Below, piece after piece: positions 7,488 through 21,258 of a stretch of 64,000 bases of DNA. Location of the stretch: the NCBI RefSeq assembly GCF_001571085.1, contig NZ_BCTC01000012.1, positions 31,524 through 95,523 on the forward strand, in the 5' to 3' direction. Both the position numbers and the translations under genes were made by a program. This DNA is from Azohydromonas lata NBRC 102462 (GTDB lineage Bacteria > Pseudomonadota > Gammaproteobacteria > Burkholderiales > Burkholderiaceae_C). The notes beneath the pieces are model-generated. The model did no database searches. It was not told the origin of the DNA and saw only the letters and a program-made list of their open reading frames with translations. How positions within the stretch are numbered: the stretch's first letter is position 1; every line of letters starts with the position of its first letter.

Positions 7488-8361
7488 GCAATACCTCCAG
7501 GGCTGCGCCCATGCGCCGGCGGGCCACCGACAAGGCCAGGCGCTGTAGCGGGTGGCGGTGCCCGCCCGGGCGCCAGGTGCGCACGTACTTGTTGCGGTAG
7601 GCGTCGAAATGCAGCCCATAGGGCGCAGGCCACACCTTGCCGCGGCCCAGCAGCAGCTTGACGCTCTCGCCCGCTGCCATCCCGGCCGCAAGCTGGCAGC
7701 CGATGATGGTGGACGGCCCGCGCCGCTCGGCCAGGTTCAGCGTCGAGGGATCGACCAGATAGGCCCCGTGCAGCCCCGCCGGCGCCAGGCCCAGCAGGAA
7801 ACGCAGCGCCTTCTCGCCGTCCGGCAAATCGCCCCAGCCGAAATACTCCTCAAAGGACATGCGCCCGGGCAGGAAATTCAGCACCGCCGAACCCATGCCC
7901 AATGGCGCCGCCGTGCAGGCCGGAATTTTCTTGACATGACAGGCTTCGAAAACCATTTGCCGCGCGGCAAACGCAAAAAAATCCAGCCCATCTATATACA
8001 AATCGACACCATCAAAAAAGGCATCGATATTGGCCTTGTCCACGCCCTGGCCGAACACCCTGATATCAAGCTCAGGATTGATGTCCAGCGCCATGGCCTT
8101 GAGCACTTCGGCCTTTGGACGGTCCAGGCTGCTCATGGTGGCACCCACCTGGCGATTGAAATTGACGACGTCGAAAACGTCAAAATCAGCAATATGAAAG
8201 GCCCCAATGCCCAGGCGGGCCAGCGTGAGCAGATGCACCCCCCCCACGCCACCCATGCCGGCAATGGCCACACGTTTGCCGCGCAATATATTTTGTTCGG
8301 CACGCGTTACCCAACCGATATTCCTGGAAAACGCGTTTTGATATTCAAATCTGGCGTCCAT
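7477..8361 (-). CDS. ThiF/MoeB/UBA-type adenylyltransferase
   Basis: 294-residue E1-like enzyme. The ATP-binding glycine-rich loop VAIAGMGGVGGVHLLTLARLG is at about residues 30-50, followed by the FHIADFDVFDVVNFNRQ acidic segment and the magnesium-binding DLYIDGLD region. Such enzymes adenylate a C-terminal glycine of a ubiquitin-like or sulfur-carrier protein, or another carboxylate. The zinc-binding CxxC pairs of MoeB are not evident. The chosen start MDARFEYQNAF at 8361 matches the family N-terminus; an upstream ATG at 8436 would add 25 poorly conserved residues. No small carrier-protein gene lies beside it. It is followed with an 11-base overlap by the nitroreductase-like gene. Confidence 0.85.
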   Translation of the reverse strand: MDARFEYQNAFSRNIGWVTRAEQNILRGKRVAIAGMGGVGGVHLLTLARLGIGAFHIADFDVFDVVNFNRQVGATMSSLDRPKAEVLKAMALDINPELDIRVFGQGVDKANIDAFFDGVDLYIDGLDFFAFAARQMVFEACHVKKIPACTAAPLGMGSAVLNFLPGRMSFEEYFGWGDLPDGEKALRFLLGLAPAGLHGAYLVDPSTLNLAERRGPSTIIGCQLAAGMAAGESVKLLLGRGKVWPAPYGLHFDAYRNKYVRTWRPGGHRHPLQRLALSVARRRMGAALEVLHAA

Positions 8362-8560
8362 ACATCCTATAAAGTCGCCACTTATTAGTGCAGACGAATA
8401 CTGTAGGGGACAAGTGCAGAATTGAAGAGACGACAAGCGCCAATAAAATCACGCTGTCTTAAGCAACGTCATGCCCGCGCGGGGCCGGGCATGGGCGCAT
8501 TGCGCGCAAAGAGCGGCCGGCACCGCGAACCCGGTGCCGGCCGTGGGCAGCTTGGGCGCG

Positions 8561-10900
<2,340 letters not shown>

Positions 10901-10933
10901 GTCTTGTTGTTTCGCCAGCCCTCAAGGACTGAG

Positions 10934-10960
10934 GGCGGCAGGCTCCAAAGGCCTGCCGCC
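10934..10960 (-). other. GC-rich hairpin between parE and parC
   Basis: A perfect 10-bp stem GGCGGCAGGC / GCCTGCCGCC with a 7-base loop lies between the parE stop and parC start. It lacks a T-run on either side, so it is not a canonical terminator; it may pause transcription or protect an mRNA end. Confidence 0.45.
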
Positions 10961-11010
10961 GTTGAATGGGTTGTGAAAACCGCGCCTGTGGCGGCGTCCC
11001 CGGACGCTCC

Positions 11011-14375
<3,365 letters not shown>

Positions 14376-14387
14376 TGGCGCACCGCC

Positions 14388-14522
14388 ATGGCACCGCGCT
14401 CTCGCACCAGGCGCTTGCTCGGCTGGGCCGTGGCCGCGCTGGTGCTGGCCCTGGTGTTCCTGGCCTACCTGCGCCCGTCCATGGTGTTCAGCGTCGCCAA
14501 CCAGCTCTGGAGCTGTTTCTAG
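14388..14522 (+). CDS. 44-residue single-pass membrane peptide
   Basis: Short gene reading MAPRSRTRRLLGWAVAALVL at its start: a basic N-terminus, one hydrophobic helix (about residues 11-27), then LRPSMVFSVANQLWSCF and a TAG stop. It begins 12 bases after the MFS stop and ends 38 bases before the methyltransferase ATG, in the same direction, which suggests it belongs to that transcription unit. The clear membrane-helix pattern and basic N-terminus support translation. Function unknown. Confidence 0.6.
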   Translation: MAPRSRTRRLLGWAVAALVLALVFLAYLRPSMVFSVANQLWSCF

Positions 14523-14560
14523 AGCCGGCGGCGCCCCCCGCTTCAACCTGAGTTCTGCGC

Positions 14561-15118
14561 ATGCATTCCAGCTCCTCCCCCGCTGACGCCGCTTCGCCCT
14601 GGATTCGCCGCTTCACGCCGCTGCTGCCTGCGGGCTGCAGCGTGCTGGACGTGGCCTGCGGCGGCGGCCGCCACGTGCACTGGTTCGCGCAACGGGGCCA
14701 CGAGGTGGTGGCGCTGGACCGCGACGCCGAGGCCGTGGCACCGCTGCGGGGCATCGCGCGCGTGGTGGTGGCCGACATTGAAAACGGCCCCTGGCCGCTG
14801 CCGGGCGAGCGCTTCGGCGCCGTGGTGGTCACGAACTACCTGTGGCGCCCGCTGCTGCCGCGGCTGCTGGAGAGCCTGCAAGACGGCGGCGTGCTGCTCT
14901 ATGAAACCTTCGCCGCGGGCAACGAGACGGTGGGCCGCCCGCGCAGCCCGGATTTCCTCTTGCGCCCGGGCGAGCTGCTCGACGTGGCGCGTGGCCTGCG
15001 CGTGGTGGCATTCGAGGACGGCTTCCTGCAGGAGCCCGCGCGCTTCGTGCAGCGCATTGCCGCCGTGCGCGAAGCCCCACCCGCGCCGGACGCCGCACCG
15101 GCGCGCCGTCTTCTGTAG
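14561..15118 (+). CDS. class I SAM-dependent methyltransferase
   Basis: 185-residue cytoplasmic protein with a compact Rossmann methyltransferase fold: motif I VLDVACGGGRHVHWF (about residues 28-42), the acidic ribose-binding end of strand 2 in VVALDRDAEAV, motif IV VVVTNYLWRPLL and the later LLYETFAAGNE segment. This is the TehB/small-molecule methyltransferase type, but the substrate is unknown. Codons and direction match the neighbouring MFS and dapA genes, and it lies 66 bases before dapA. Confidence 0.82.
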   Translation: MHSSSSPADAASPWIRRFTPLLPAGCSVLDVACGGGRHVHWFAQRGHEVVALDRDAEAVAPLRGIARVVVADIENGPWPLPGERFGAVVVTNYLWRPLLPRLLESLQDGGVLLYETFAAGNETVGRPRSPDFLLRPGELLDVARGLRVVAFEDGFLQEPARFVQRIAAVREAPPAPDAAPARRLL

Positions 15119-15184
15119 ACCCGGCCCGGCGGGCTGCCGAAACGGGCCGGATAGAATCTCGCGATTAAAGGAAGCTTCTCTCCC

Positions 15185-16066
15185 ATGAAACCCATCACCG
15201 GAAGCATCGTTGCACTGGTCACGCCCATGCACGAAGACGGCAGCGTGGACTACGCCGCGCTGCGCAGCCTGATCGACTGGCACATCGCCGAAGGCACCGA
15301 CTGCATAGGCGTCGTGGGCACCACGGGCGAATCGCCCACGGTGTCGGTGGAGGAGCACTGCGAGATCATCCGCGTGGCCGTCGAGCAGGCCGCGGGCCGC
15401 GTGCCCATCATGGCCGGCGCCGGCGCCAACTCCACGCGCGAAGCCATTGAGCTGTCGGAGTTCGCCCGCAAGGTCGGCGCCGACTGCACGCTGCAGGTCG
15501 TTCCCTACTACAACAAGCCCACGCAGGAGGGCATCTACCGCCACTTCCGCGCCATCGCCGAGGCCGTGGACATCCCCGTGGTGCTCTACAACGTGCCCGG
15601 CCGCACCGTGGCCGATATGGCGCACGACACCGTGCTGCGCTTGGCGCAGGTGCCCGGCATCATCGGCGTCAAGGAAGCCACCGGCAACATCGACCGCGCC
15701 ACGTGGCTGATCAAGCAGGCGCCGCAGGGCTTTGGCATCTACTCCGGCGACGACCCCACCGCCTTCGCCCTCATGCTGGCCGGCGGCCACGGCAACATCA
15801 GCGTCACGGCCAACGTGGCCCCGCGCGCCATGGCCGAGCTGTGCAAGGCCGCCATCGCGGGCGACGCCAAGCGCGCCGTGGAGCTGCACATGCAACTGCT
15901 GCCGCTGCACAAGCAGCTCTTCGTGGAGCCCAACCCGATTCCCGTGAAGTGGGCGCTGGCGCGCATGGGCCGTTGCGGCCCGGCGCTGCGGTTGCCGCTC
16001 ACCGGCCTGTCCGAGGCGGCGCAGCCGCTGGTGGAACAGGCCCTGCGCGACAGCGGCCTGCTCTGA
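15185..16066 (+). CDS. dapA: 4-hydroxy-tetrahydrodipicolinate synthase
   Basis: 293-residue TIM-barrel class I aldolase that condenses pyruvate with aspartate semialdehyde, the first step specific to lysine and diaminopimelate synthesis. Signatures: [10 protein letters not shown] (residues about 43-52), the catalytic Tyr135 in VLYNVPGRT, and the Schiff-base Lys163 in IGVKEATGN. The substrate-loop sequence YYNKPTQEG is intact. A TAGAAT at 15152-15157 may be its -10 box, 27 bases before the ATG, which also has AAAGGAAG upstream. bamC follows, as is usual in proteobacteria. Confidence 0.97.
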   Translation: MKPITGSIVALVTPMHEDGSVDYAALRSLIDWHIAEGTDCIGVVGTTGESPTVSVEEHCEIIRVAVEQAAGRVPIMAGAGANSTREAIELSEFARKVGADCTLQVVPYYNKPTQEGIYRHFRAIAEAVDIPVVLYNVPGRTVADMAHDTVLRLAQVPGIIGVKEATGNIDRATWLIKQAPQGFGIYSGDDPTAFALMLAGGHGNISVTANVAPRAMAELCKAAIAGDAKRAVELHMQLLPLHKQLFVEPNPIPVKWALARMGRCGPALRLPLTGLSEAAQPLVEQALRDSGLL

Positions 16067-16152
16067 GCCGACCCGGCAGCCGGCCACAACGCCGGCTGCG
16101 CCGCTCTCGCCCTCCAGACCTTCCGTCCGCCGCGCGGCGGCGGCTTTTCGCG

Positions 16153-17316
16153 ATGCCTGAAATGAACCGTCTCGTCGTCCCGTCCGCGCTTGTGCTGGCC
16201 CTTGGACTCGCCGGCTGCTCCACCATGGAAAACGCGCTGTCCGGCGACAAGCTGGACTACCGCAGCCAGGCCACCAAGACCGCGCCGCTGGAAATCCCGC
16301 CGGACCTGACCCAGCTCGCCCGCGACCAGCAGCGCTACCAGCCGCAAAACGGCCCGGTCAGCGCCGCCACCTACCAGCAGGCCGCGCCAGCCGCAGGGGC
16401 CGCCCCCACGGCGGCGGCCACGCCCGCCGCGGGCGGCGCCGCCACTGCCGGCACGGGTGCCGTGGCACCCACGCAGCTCGGCGACATGCGCATCGAGCGC
16501 GCGGGCAACGAGCGCTGGCTGGTCACCTCGGCCACGCCCGACCAGCTCTGGCCTCAGCTCGTGGCCTTCTGGCAGGAGCGCGGCTTCAACATCGCCAAGG
16601 ACGATGCCCAGGCCGGCGTGATCGAGACCGAGTGGGCCGAGAACCGCGCCAAGCTGCCGCAGGACTTCATCCGCCGCTCCATCGGCAAGATCTTTGACGG
16701 CGCCTATTCCACCAGCGAGCGCGACATGTTCCGCACCCGCGTGGAGCGCACCACGCGCGGCACCGAGATCACCATCACGCACCGCGGGATGGAAGAGGTC
16801 TTCGTCAGCCAGATGCGCGACCAGACCAAGTGGACCGCCCGTCCCAGCGATCCGGGCCTGGAGGCCGAATTCCTCAGCCGCCTGATGGTCAAGCTCGGCG
16901 CCAAGGAGGAAGTGGCCCGCGCCACCGTGGCCCAAGCGCCGGTGCAGGCCCCGCGCGCCCGCGCGCTTGACGGCCAGGCCGCCGCGCTGCAACTGGACGA
17001 CAGCTTCGACCGCGCCTGGCGCCGCGTCGGCGTGGCGCTGGACCGCAGCGGCTTCACCGTCGAGGACCGGGACCGCACCAGCGGCCTGTACTACGTGCGC
17101 TACGTCGACCCCAAGGAAGTCAAGCGCGAGGAGCCCGGCTTCTTCAGCCGCCTCTTCGGCCGCGACGAGAAGCGCGCCGTGACGGACCGCTACCGCGTGG
17201 CCGTCAAGTCCGAGGGCAACGCCAGCACCGTGTCGGTGCAGAACGCCCAAGGTGCGCCGGACGGCGGTGAAGTCGCCAAGCGCATCGTGCAGGCGCTGCT
17301 GGACGACCTGAAGTAA
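16153..17316 (+). CDS. bamC: outer membrane protein assembly lipoprotein BamC
   Basis: 387-residue lipoprotein of the Bam complex that inserts beta-barrel proteins into the outer membrane. It has a lipoprotein signal peptide with lipobox LAGC near residue 21, an unstructured N-terminal segment that in the family binds BamD (TAPLEIPPDLTQLARDQQRY), an Ala-rich linker at about 75-105, and two helix-grip domains (about 110-245 and 270-385; WAENRAKLPQDFIRR and YYVRYVDPKE). ATG 16162 (MNRLVVPS) is an equally possible start. It follows dapA by 86 bases, the conserved dapA-bamC order. Confidence 0.93.
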   Translation: MPEMNRLVVPSALVLALGLAGCSTMENALSGDKLDYRSQATKTAPLEIPPDLTQLARDQQRYQPQNGPVSAATYQQAAPAAGAAPTAAATPAAGGAATAGTGAVAPTQLGDMRIERAGNERWLVTSATPDQLWPQLVAFWQERGFNIAKDDAQAGVIETEWAENRAKLPQDFIRRSIGKIFDGAYSTSERDMFRTRVERTTRGTEITITHRGMEEVFVSQMRDQTKWTARPSDPGLEAEFLSRLMVKLGAKEEVARATVAQAPVQAPRARALDGQAAALQLDDSFDRAWRRVGVALDRSGFTVEDRDRTSGLYYVRYVDPKEVKREEPGFFSRLFGRDEKRAVTDRYRVAVKSEGNASTVSVQNAQGAPDGGEVAKRIVQALLDDLK

Positions 17317-17356
17317 GCCTTTCGCTGACAACCTCTTCCCGGCAGTACCGCGGGTG

Positions 17357-18154
17357 ATGCGCTTCAGCAACCTGGGCAGCGGCAGCTCAGGCAATTCGAC
17401 CCTGGTCGAGGCCGGCCCCGCCGGCCGGCCCACGCGGCTGCTGGTGGACTGCGGCTTCTCCATGCGCGAGCTGGGCCGGCGCTTGGCGCTGCGCGGCGTG
17501 GAGCTTGGGCAGATCGACGCCGTGTTCGTCACGCACGAGCATGGCGACCACGTGGGCTGCGCCCTCACGCTGGCACGCCGCCATGGCGTGCGGCTGTGCA
17601 TGAGCGCGGGCACTTGGGCCGCGCTGCGCCGCAAGGCGGGGCTGGACGAGTCCGACGCCGAGCCCGCTTTCCTGCAGGTGCTGGCCTGCGGCGACAGGCT
17701 GGACTTGGGCGCGCTGCAGCTTCAACCCTTTGGCGTGCCGCATGACGCGCGCGAGCCGCTGCAGTTGCGCGTGCACGATGGCCAGCACCACCTGGGCCTG
17801 CTCACCGACTTGGGCGAGGTGACGGACGCCGTCGCCCAAGCCCTTGGCGGCTGCGATGCCCTGCTGCTGGAAACCAATCACGACCGCGACATGCTGGCCG
17901 CCGGGCCCTATCCCTGGGTGCTCAAGCGCCGCATCAGCGGCCGCTTCGGCCACCTGGAAAACAGCCTGTCCGCCGCGCTGCTGCAGCGGCTTCACCACGC
18001 CGGGCTGCGCCACGTGGTGGCCGCGCACCTGAGCCGCCAGAACAACACGCCTGAGCTGGCCGCGCAGGCGCTGGCCGCGGCCTTGGGCACGGGCGTGCAG
18101 GACGTGCTCGTCGCCGACCCCGTGCACGGCTGCGGCTGGCTGGACCTGCACTGA
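17357..18154 (+). CDS. MBL-fold metallo-hydrolase, WalJ/YycJ-like
   Basis: 265-residue metallo-beta-lactamase-fold hydrolase. The metal-binding signature is VFVTHEHGDHVGCA (about residues 55-68), with the preceding NLGSGSSGNSTLVE and LLVDCGFSMRELGRRL segments diagnostic of the WalJ/YycJ group; later ligands lie in LLLETNHDRDML and in VVAAHLSRQNNTPELA. Members may be nucleases or phosphodiesterases, but the substrate is not established. A GTG directly before the ATG is an alternative start. It follows bamC by 40 bases and ends at its own terminator. Confidence 0.88.
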   Translation: MRFSNLGSGSSGNSTLVEAGPAGRPTRLLVDCGFSMRELGRRLALRGVELGQIDAVFVTHEHGDHVGCALTLARRHGVRLCMSAGTWAALRRKAGLDESDAEPAFLQVLACGDRLDLGALQLQPFGVPHDAREPLQLRVHDGQHHLGLLTDLGEVTDAVAQALGGCDALLLETNHDRDMLAAGPYPWVLKRRISGRFGHLENSLSAALLQRLHHAGLRHVVAAHLSRQNNTPELAAQALAAALGTGVQDVLVADPVHGCGWLDLH

Positions 18155-18160
18155 ACGGGC

Positions 18161-18180
18161 GCGCGCCACGGCGCGCTTTT
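18161..18180 (+). terminator. terminator of the metallo-hydrolase gene
   Basis: A 6-bp GC stem (18161-18166 with 18171-18176) and a 4-base loop followed by TTTT, starting 7 bases after the stop. Short but well placed. Confidence 0.55.
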
Positions 18181-18333
18181 CAATGTCCCCAGCACGGCTC
18201 CCGCGTCCCGGAGCGTGCATGCGTGCGCACGAATCGTCCGGCGCCACGCCGCAAGTGAAGCGCAGGCGGCTTGTGGAGCGCATCGCGCATCCCGCTCTTC
18301 GCCCCGTCCCGGGCCGCATCCGCTCCCGGCCAT

Positions 18334-18363
18334 AAAAAAAGCCGCCCGCAGGCGGCTTCTTTT
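18334..18363. terminator. bidirectional terminator
   Basis: AAAAAAA, a 6-bp stem GCCGCC / GGCGGC with a CGCA loop, then TTCTTTT. It ends the small lipoprotein gene on the minus strand, 19 bases after its stop, and can also back up the plus-strand terminator at 18161. Confidence 0.8.
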
Positions 18364-18381
18364 CCAGCTGTGGCTTGCAGA

Positions 18382-18594
18382 TTACTGCGAAGCGGCAGAG
18401 GCAGCGGCGGAAGCGGCCGAAGCGGCAGCGTCGGCGGCGCCAGCAGCGGCGGAAGCGGCAGCGGAGGCAGACTCGGCGGCCGGAGCAGCGGCGGGAGCGG
18501 GAGCCGGGGCGGGGGCAGGAGCTTCTTCCTTCTTGCCGCAAGCGGTCAGGGCAGCGGCGGCAATGACGGCAGCCAGCAGGAGCGACTTGTTCAT
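18382..18594 (-). CDS. small alanine-rich lipoprotein
   Basis: 70 residues. A lipoprotein signal peptide (MNKSLLLAAVIAAAALTAC, lipobox LTAC) is followed by KKEE, an Ala-Pro stretch and an Ala/Ser-rich tail with regularly spaced Glu and Asp that looks helical. Small Ala-rich lipoproteins of this kind are common in Comamonadaceae and may act as outer-membrane spacers; the function is unknown. The start at 18594 is set by the signal peptide. It has its own promoter with a perfect TATAAT and a striking palindrome upstream, and its own terminator, so it is a separately regulated single-gene unit. Confidence 0.8.
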   Translation of the reverse strand: MNKSLLLAAVIAAAALTACGKKEEAPAPAPAPAPAAAPAAESASAAASAAAGAADAAASAASAAASAASQ

Positions 18595-18707
18595 TTGTGT
18601 GTCCTCGAATTCGAAAAGTAGTCGAACAATTACCAATCGGCTGGGGTGTTCGAAGCCCCGACTCACGGGGACGCGGATCGTTACTTGTGAACCTTGTCCA
18701 ACCTGAA

Positions 18708-18713
18708 ATTATA
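18708..18713 (-). promoter_or_regulatory. -10 element of the small lipoprotein gene
   Basis: Perfect TATAAT on the minus strand, predicting a start near 18701 and a leader of about 107 bases before the ATG at 18594. The -35 position falls inside the palindrome at 18714-18746 and resembles AGGGAC rather than TTGACA, so the promoter may need an activator. Confidence 0.6.
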
Positions 18714-18746
18714 CCGTTGCACTAGGGTAGGTCCCTACTGCAACGG
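18714..18746. promoter_or_regulatory. 33-bp palindromic operator abutting the lipoprotein promoter
   Basis: Arms CCGTTGCA (18714-18721) and TGCAACGG (18739-18746) enclose TAGGG (18723-18727) and CCCTA (18733-18737). Thirteen of the fourteen outer base pairs match around a 5-base centre. It occupies the -35 region and starts directly at the -10 hexamer, so a dimeric regulator bound here would control the small lipoprotein gene. No T-run follows, so it is not a terminator. Confidence 0.65.
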
Positions 18747-18835
18747 GCCGCTGCGCCCTTGGACGGTGCAAGCGTTGCGGCCACGCATCACTTTCGTGCC
18801 TGTAACGATTGCTGCCTTGATTGGAAGTTGAGGCC

Positions 18836-19978
18836 TCAAGCTTCCAGCGGCTGCACCCAGCCGGCGCAGGCCCAATCGCGGAGCAATTCGTGTGCGTCCT
18901 CGCTCAATGCGGCCACGTCGCGCGCGGACAGCCGGCCCTCGTCGGCCAGGCGGCGCATGAGCCGCGCGTCGCGCCCGCCGGCGCGGAAGGACTCGCCGTT
19001 GATGAAGACGAATTTCTCGTCATACATCATGCGGCTGCGCCGGTGCAGGGCAACGCCGCCCGCGACGTCCGCGTCCTCGTTCTGCTCGAACCACACGATG
19101 GGTTTGGGCTCGCTCAGGATCTCCCCCAGCGCCGCCTGCAGCAGCGCCGGGTCGCGCAGCGCACGCTCCAGAGCGCGGCGCGCGAAGTCCGACAGCGCCT
19201 GCGGAATCTCGCCCGGCGTGGCGGTGGCGGGCTGCTTGGGGTCGCGGTAGAGGCGGCCCTTCTCCTCCTCGTCCATGAGCTCCGGCAGGCGCTGCAGCAA
19301 CTCGCGGGCGAGGTCGTCCTCGCAGGGCACGCGGAAGCCCGCCGAGCAGGTCATGCACTCGCCGTCCACGGCCGTGCCGTCGTGGCCCCAGCGCGGGGGC
19401 AGGTAGAGCATGTCGCCGGGCTCCAGCACCACGTCCTCGGTGGGTTGGAAGTTGGCCAGCAGCTTCAGCGGCACGCCGGGCACCAGGGATTCGTCCTGCA
19501 CCGGGCCTATGCGCCAGCGGCGCTTGCCCTGCACCTGAATGAGGAACACGTCGTAGTTGTCCATGTGGGCGCCGACGCCGCCGCCCTCGCTGGCCCAAGA
19601 GATCATCAGGTCGTCCAGCCGCGCCTGCGGAACGAAGCGAAAGCGCGAGAGCAACTCGTGCGCGGCCGGCACGTGGTGGTCCAGCCCCTGCACCAGCAGC
19701 GTCCAGCGCGGCTGCTTGACCGCGGGCAGTGCCTGGCGCGGCAGCGGCCCGTGGCGCAGCTTCCAGGCGTCGCCCTTGGCGACGATGACGCGGGATTCGA
19801 CGTCCTCCTGCTGCGCCAGCGCGAACATGTCGGCACGGGTGATGGGCGGCGTGATGCCGGGAAGGGCCTGGCGCACCAGCAAGGGCTTTTTCTGCCAGTA
19901 GCGGCGCATGAAGGTGGCGGGGCTGATGCCGCCGAGAAGGGTCGTGGCTTGGTCAATCTGCATTCCCGGGATTGTCAT
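18836..19978 (-). CDS. roxA: JmjC/cupin 2-oxoglutarate oxygenase, ribosomal protein uL16 arginine hydroxylase type
   Basis: 380-residue Fe(II)/2-oxoglutarate oxygenase of the YcfD/RoxA family, which hydroxylates an arginine of ribosomal protein uL16. The cupin core shows the iron-binding HxD in GGVGAHMDNYDVFLIQ (about residues 135-150), KRRWRIG, and the distal His in LEPGDMLYLPPRWGHDGTAV. The N-terminus FMRRYWQKKPLLVRQALPG and the C-terminal winged-helix-like domain (from about 290) are typical. An ATG 15 bases downstream (MQIDQATTLLG) is an alternative start. It is divergent from the SlyD-like gene with only 23 bases between the starts. Confidence 0.92.
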   Translation of the reverse strand: MTIPGMQIDQATTLLGGISPATFMRRYWQKKPLLVRQALPGITPPITRADMFALAQQEDVESRVIVAKGDAWKLRHGPLPRQALPAVKQPRWTLLVQGLDHHVPAAHELLSRFRFVPQARLDDLMISWASEGGGVGAHMDNYDVFLIQVQGKRRWRIGPVQDESLVPGVPLKLLANFQPTEDVVLEPGDMLYLPPRWGHDGTAVDGECMTCSAGFRVPCEDDLARELLQRLPELMDEEEKGRLYRDPKQPATATPGEIPQALSDFARRALERALRDPALLQAALGEILSEPKPIVWFEQNEDADVAGGVALHRRSRMMYDEKFVFINGESFRAGGRDARLMRRLADEGRLSARDVAALSEDAHELLRDWACAGWVQPLEA

Positions 19979-20001
19979 GCCCGCTGTGGCATCCTCGGAC
20001 G

Positions 20002-20532
20002 ATGAACATCAACGCACCTTGCGTGGTCAGCCTCTCCTGGACGCTGGCCGACGCACAAGGCCAGACCATCGACGAGCTGGCCGATCCGGTCGAATTCTTT
20101 TACGGCGGCGAAGACCTCCTGCCCAAGGTCGAAGAAGCCCTGGCCGGCCACGAGACCGGCCACGAGGCCTGGCTGCACCTGGAGCCCGAGCACGCCTTCG
20201 GCGACTACAAGCCTGAGCTGGTGTGCTTCGAGGCCAGAAGCCTGTTCCCCGAGCAGGTCGAGCCCGGCATGGCCTTCGAAGGGCTGCCTGAGGGCAGCGC
20301 CACCACCGGCATGCCCGCCGACACCGTCTACATGGTCACCGAGGTGTACCCGGAGCACGTGGTGCTGGACGGCAACCACCCGCTGGCCGGCATCGCGCTG
20401 CAGCTGCACATCAAGGTGCGCGACGTGCGCGAGGCCACCGAGGAAGAAATCGAGGCCGGCAGCGTCGGCGACAGCGTGCTGGCCCTCCTGGCCCCGCCGC
20501 CCGGCGCGCCGCGCGACGAAACGCTGCACTGA
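20002..20532 (+). CDS. FKBP-type peptidyl-prolyl isomerase, SlyD-like
   Basis: 176-residue cytoplasmic isomerase. The FKBP core begins with VVSLSWTLADAQGQTIDEL and continues EFFYGGEDLLPKVEEALAGHETG and LEPEHAFGDYKPEL; the inserted IF chaperone domain is at about 80-125; the core closes with NHPLAGIALQLHIKVRDVREATEEE, the SlyD signature. The histidine/cysteine-rich metal-binding tail of E. coli SlyD is absent, the protein ending in a short Pro-rich segment, so nickel delivery is unlikely. LysE follows 32 bases later. Confidence 0.92.
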   Translation: MNINAPCVVSLSWTLADAQGQTIDELADPVEFFYGGEDLLPKVEEALAGHETGHEAWLHLEPEHAFGDYKPELVCFEARSLFPEQVEPGMAFEGLPEGSATTGMPADTVYMVTEVYPEHVVLDGNHPLAGIALQLHIKVRDVREATEEEIEAGSVGDSVLALLAPPPGAPRDETLH

Positions 20533-20564
20533 CAGCGCCGAAGTAAAGAGAAGGAAGTACAGGC

Positions 20565-21191
20565 ATGAGCTCCGGCATCCAATGGGACCTGTTCCTCGCC
20601 GCTGCCACGGCGCTGGCCCTCACGCCGGGGCCGGACATGATTTACGTCGTCTCGCGCGCGCTGGCGCAGGGCCGCAAGGCGGCGCTGATCTCCGCGGCCG
20701 GGCTGACGCTGGGCGTGGCGGCCCACACCTTCTTCGCCGCCTTCGGCGTGACGGTGCTGCTGCAGACCTCGGAGATCGCCTTCACGGCGCTCAAGGTCGC
20801 GGGCGCCTGCTATCTGCTGTGGATGGGCGTGCAGCTGTGGCGCGCGGCGCCGAGCATGGACATCCACGCCGCGTCTGACCGCCTGGGCCCGCGCGCCCTC
20901 TTCCTGCAAGGCGCCCTGTCCGCGCTGCTCAACCCCAAGCTGGCCCTTTTCTTCCTGGCCTTCCTGCCGCAGTTCGTCCCGGCCGACAGCGCCTCGCCGG
21001 CGCTGGACACGGTGCTGCTGGGCCTGGCCTTTGGCGCCATTGGCGTGCCGGTGCAGGCCGTGGCGGGCTGGGTGGCCGGATCGCTGAGCCAGGCGCTGCG
21101 CCGCAACCCGCGCGCGGTGGTGAGCACCTTCCGCTTCAGCGGCGCGCTCATGCTCATCCTGGGCTTGAGGCTGCTGGTGTCGCCGCGCTGA
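20565..21191 (+). CDS. LysE/RhtB family amino-acid exporter
   Basis: 208-residue inner-membrane translocator with six predicted helices and the family hallmarks ALTPGPDMIYVVSRALAQG (about residues 16-34), GVQLWRAAPS and FLQGALSALLNPKLALFFLAF (about 108-130). Such proteins export amino acids such as homoserine, threonine or lysine; the substrate cannot be told here. AAGGAAG lies upstream of the ATG. It is convergent with the RND pump and both end at a shared palindromic terminator. Confidence 0.92.
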   Translation: MSSGIQWDLFLAAATALALTPGPDMIYVVSRALAQGRKAALISAAGLTLGVAAHTFFAAFGVTVLLQTSEIAFTALKVAGACYLLWMGVQLWRAAPSMDIHAASDRLGPRALFLQGALSALLNPKLALFFLAFLPQFVPADSASPALDTVLLGLAFGAIGVPVQAVAGWVAGSLSQALRRNPRAVVSTFRFSGALMLILGLRLLVSPR

Positions 21192-21206
21192 CAGCGCTTG
21201 CCCGAC

Positions 21207-21236
21207 GCGAAAAAGCCGGCCCGCGGGCCGGCTTTT
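21207..21236. terminator. bidirectional terminator between lysE and the RND permease
   Basis: A perfect 30-bp palindrome: GAAAAAGCCGGCCCG and its reverse complement, giving an A-run on one side and a T-run on the other. It serves both convergent genes. Confidence 0.92.
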
Positions 21237-21258
21237 TCATTGGGCGGCGCCTGGCGGC

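Noticed and set aside
18215..18706. 163-residue plus-strand frame opposite the small lipoprotein
   Set aside because: It crosses a bidirectional terminator and the operator palindrome and shows only Ala/Glu repeats mirrored from the lipoprotein tail.
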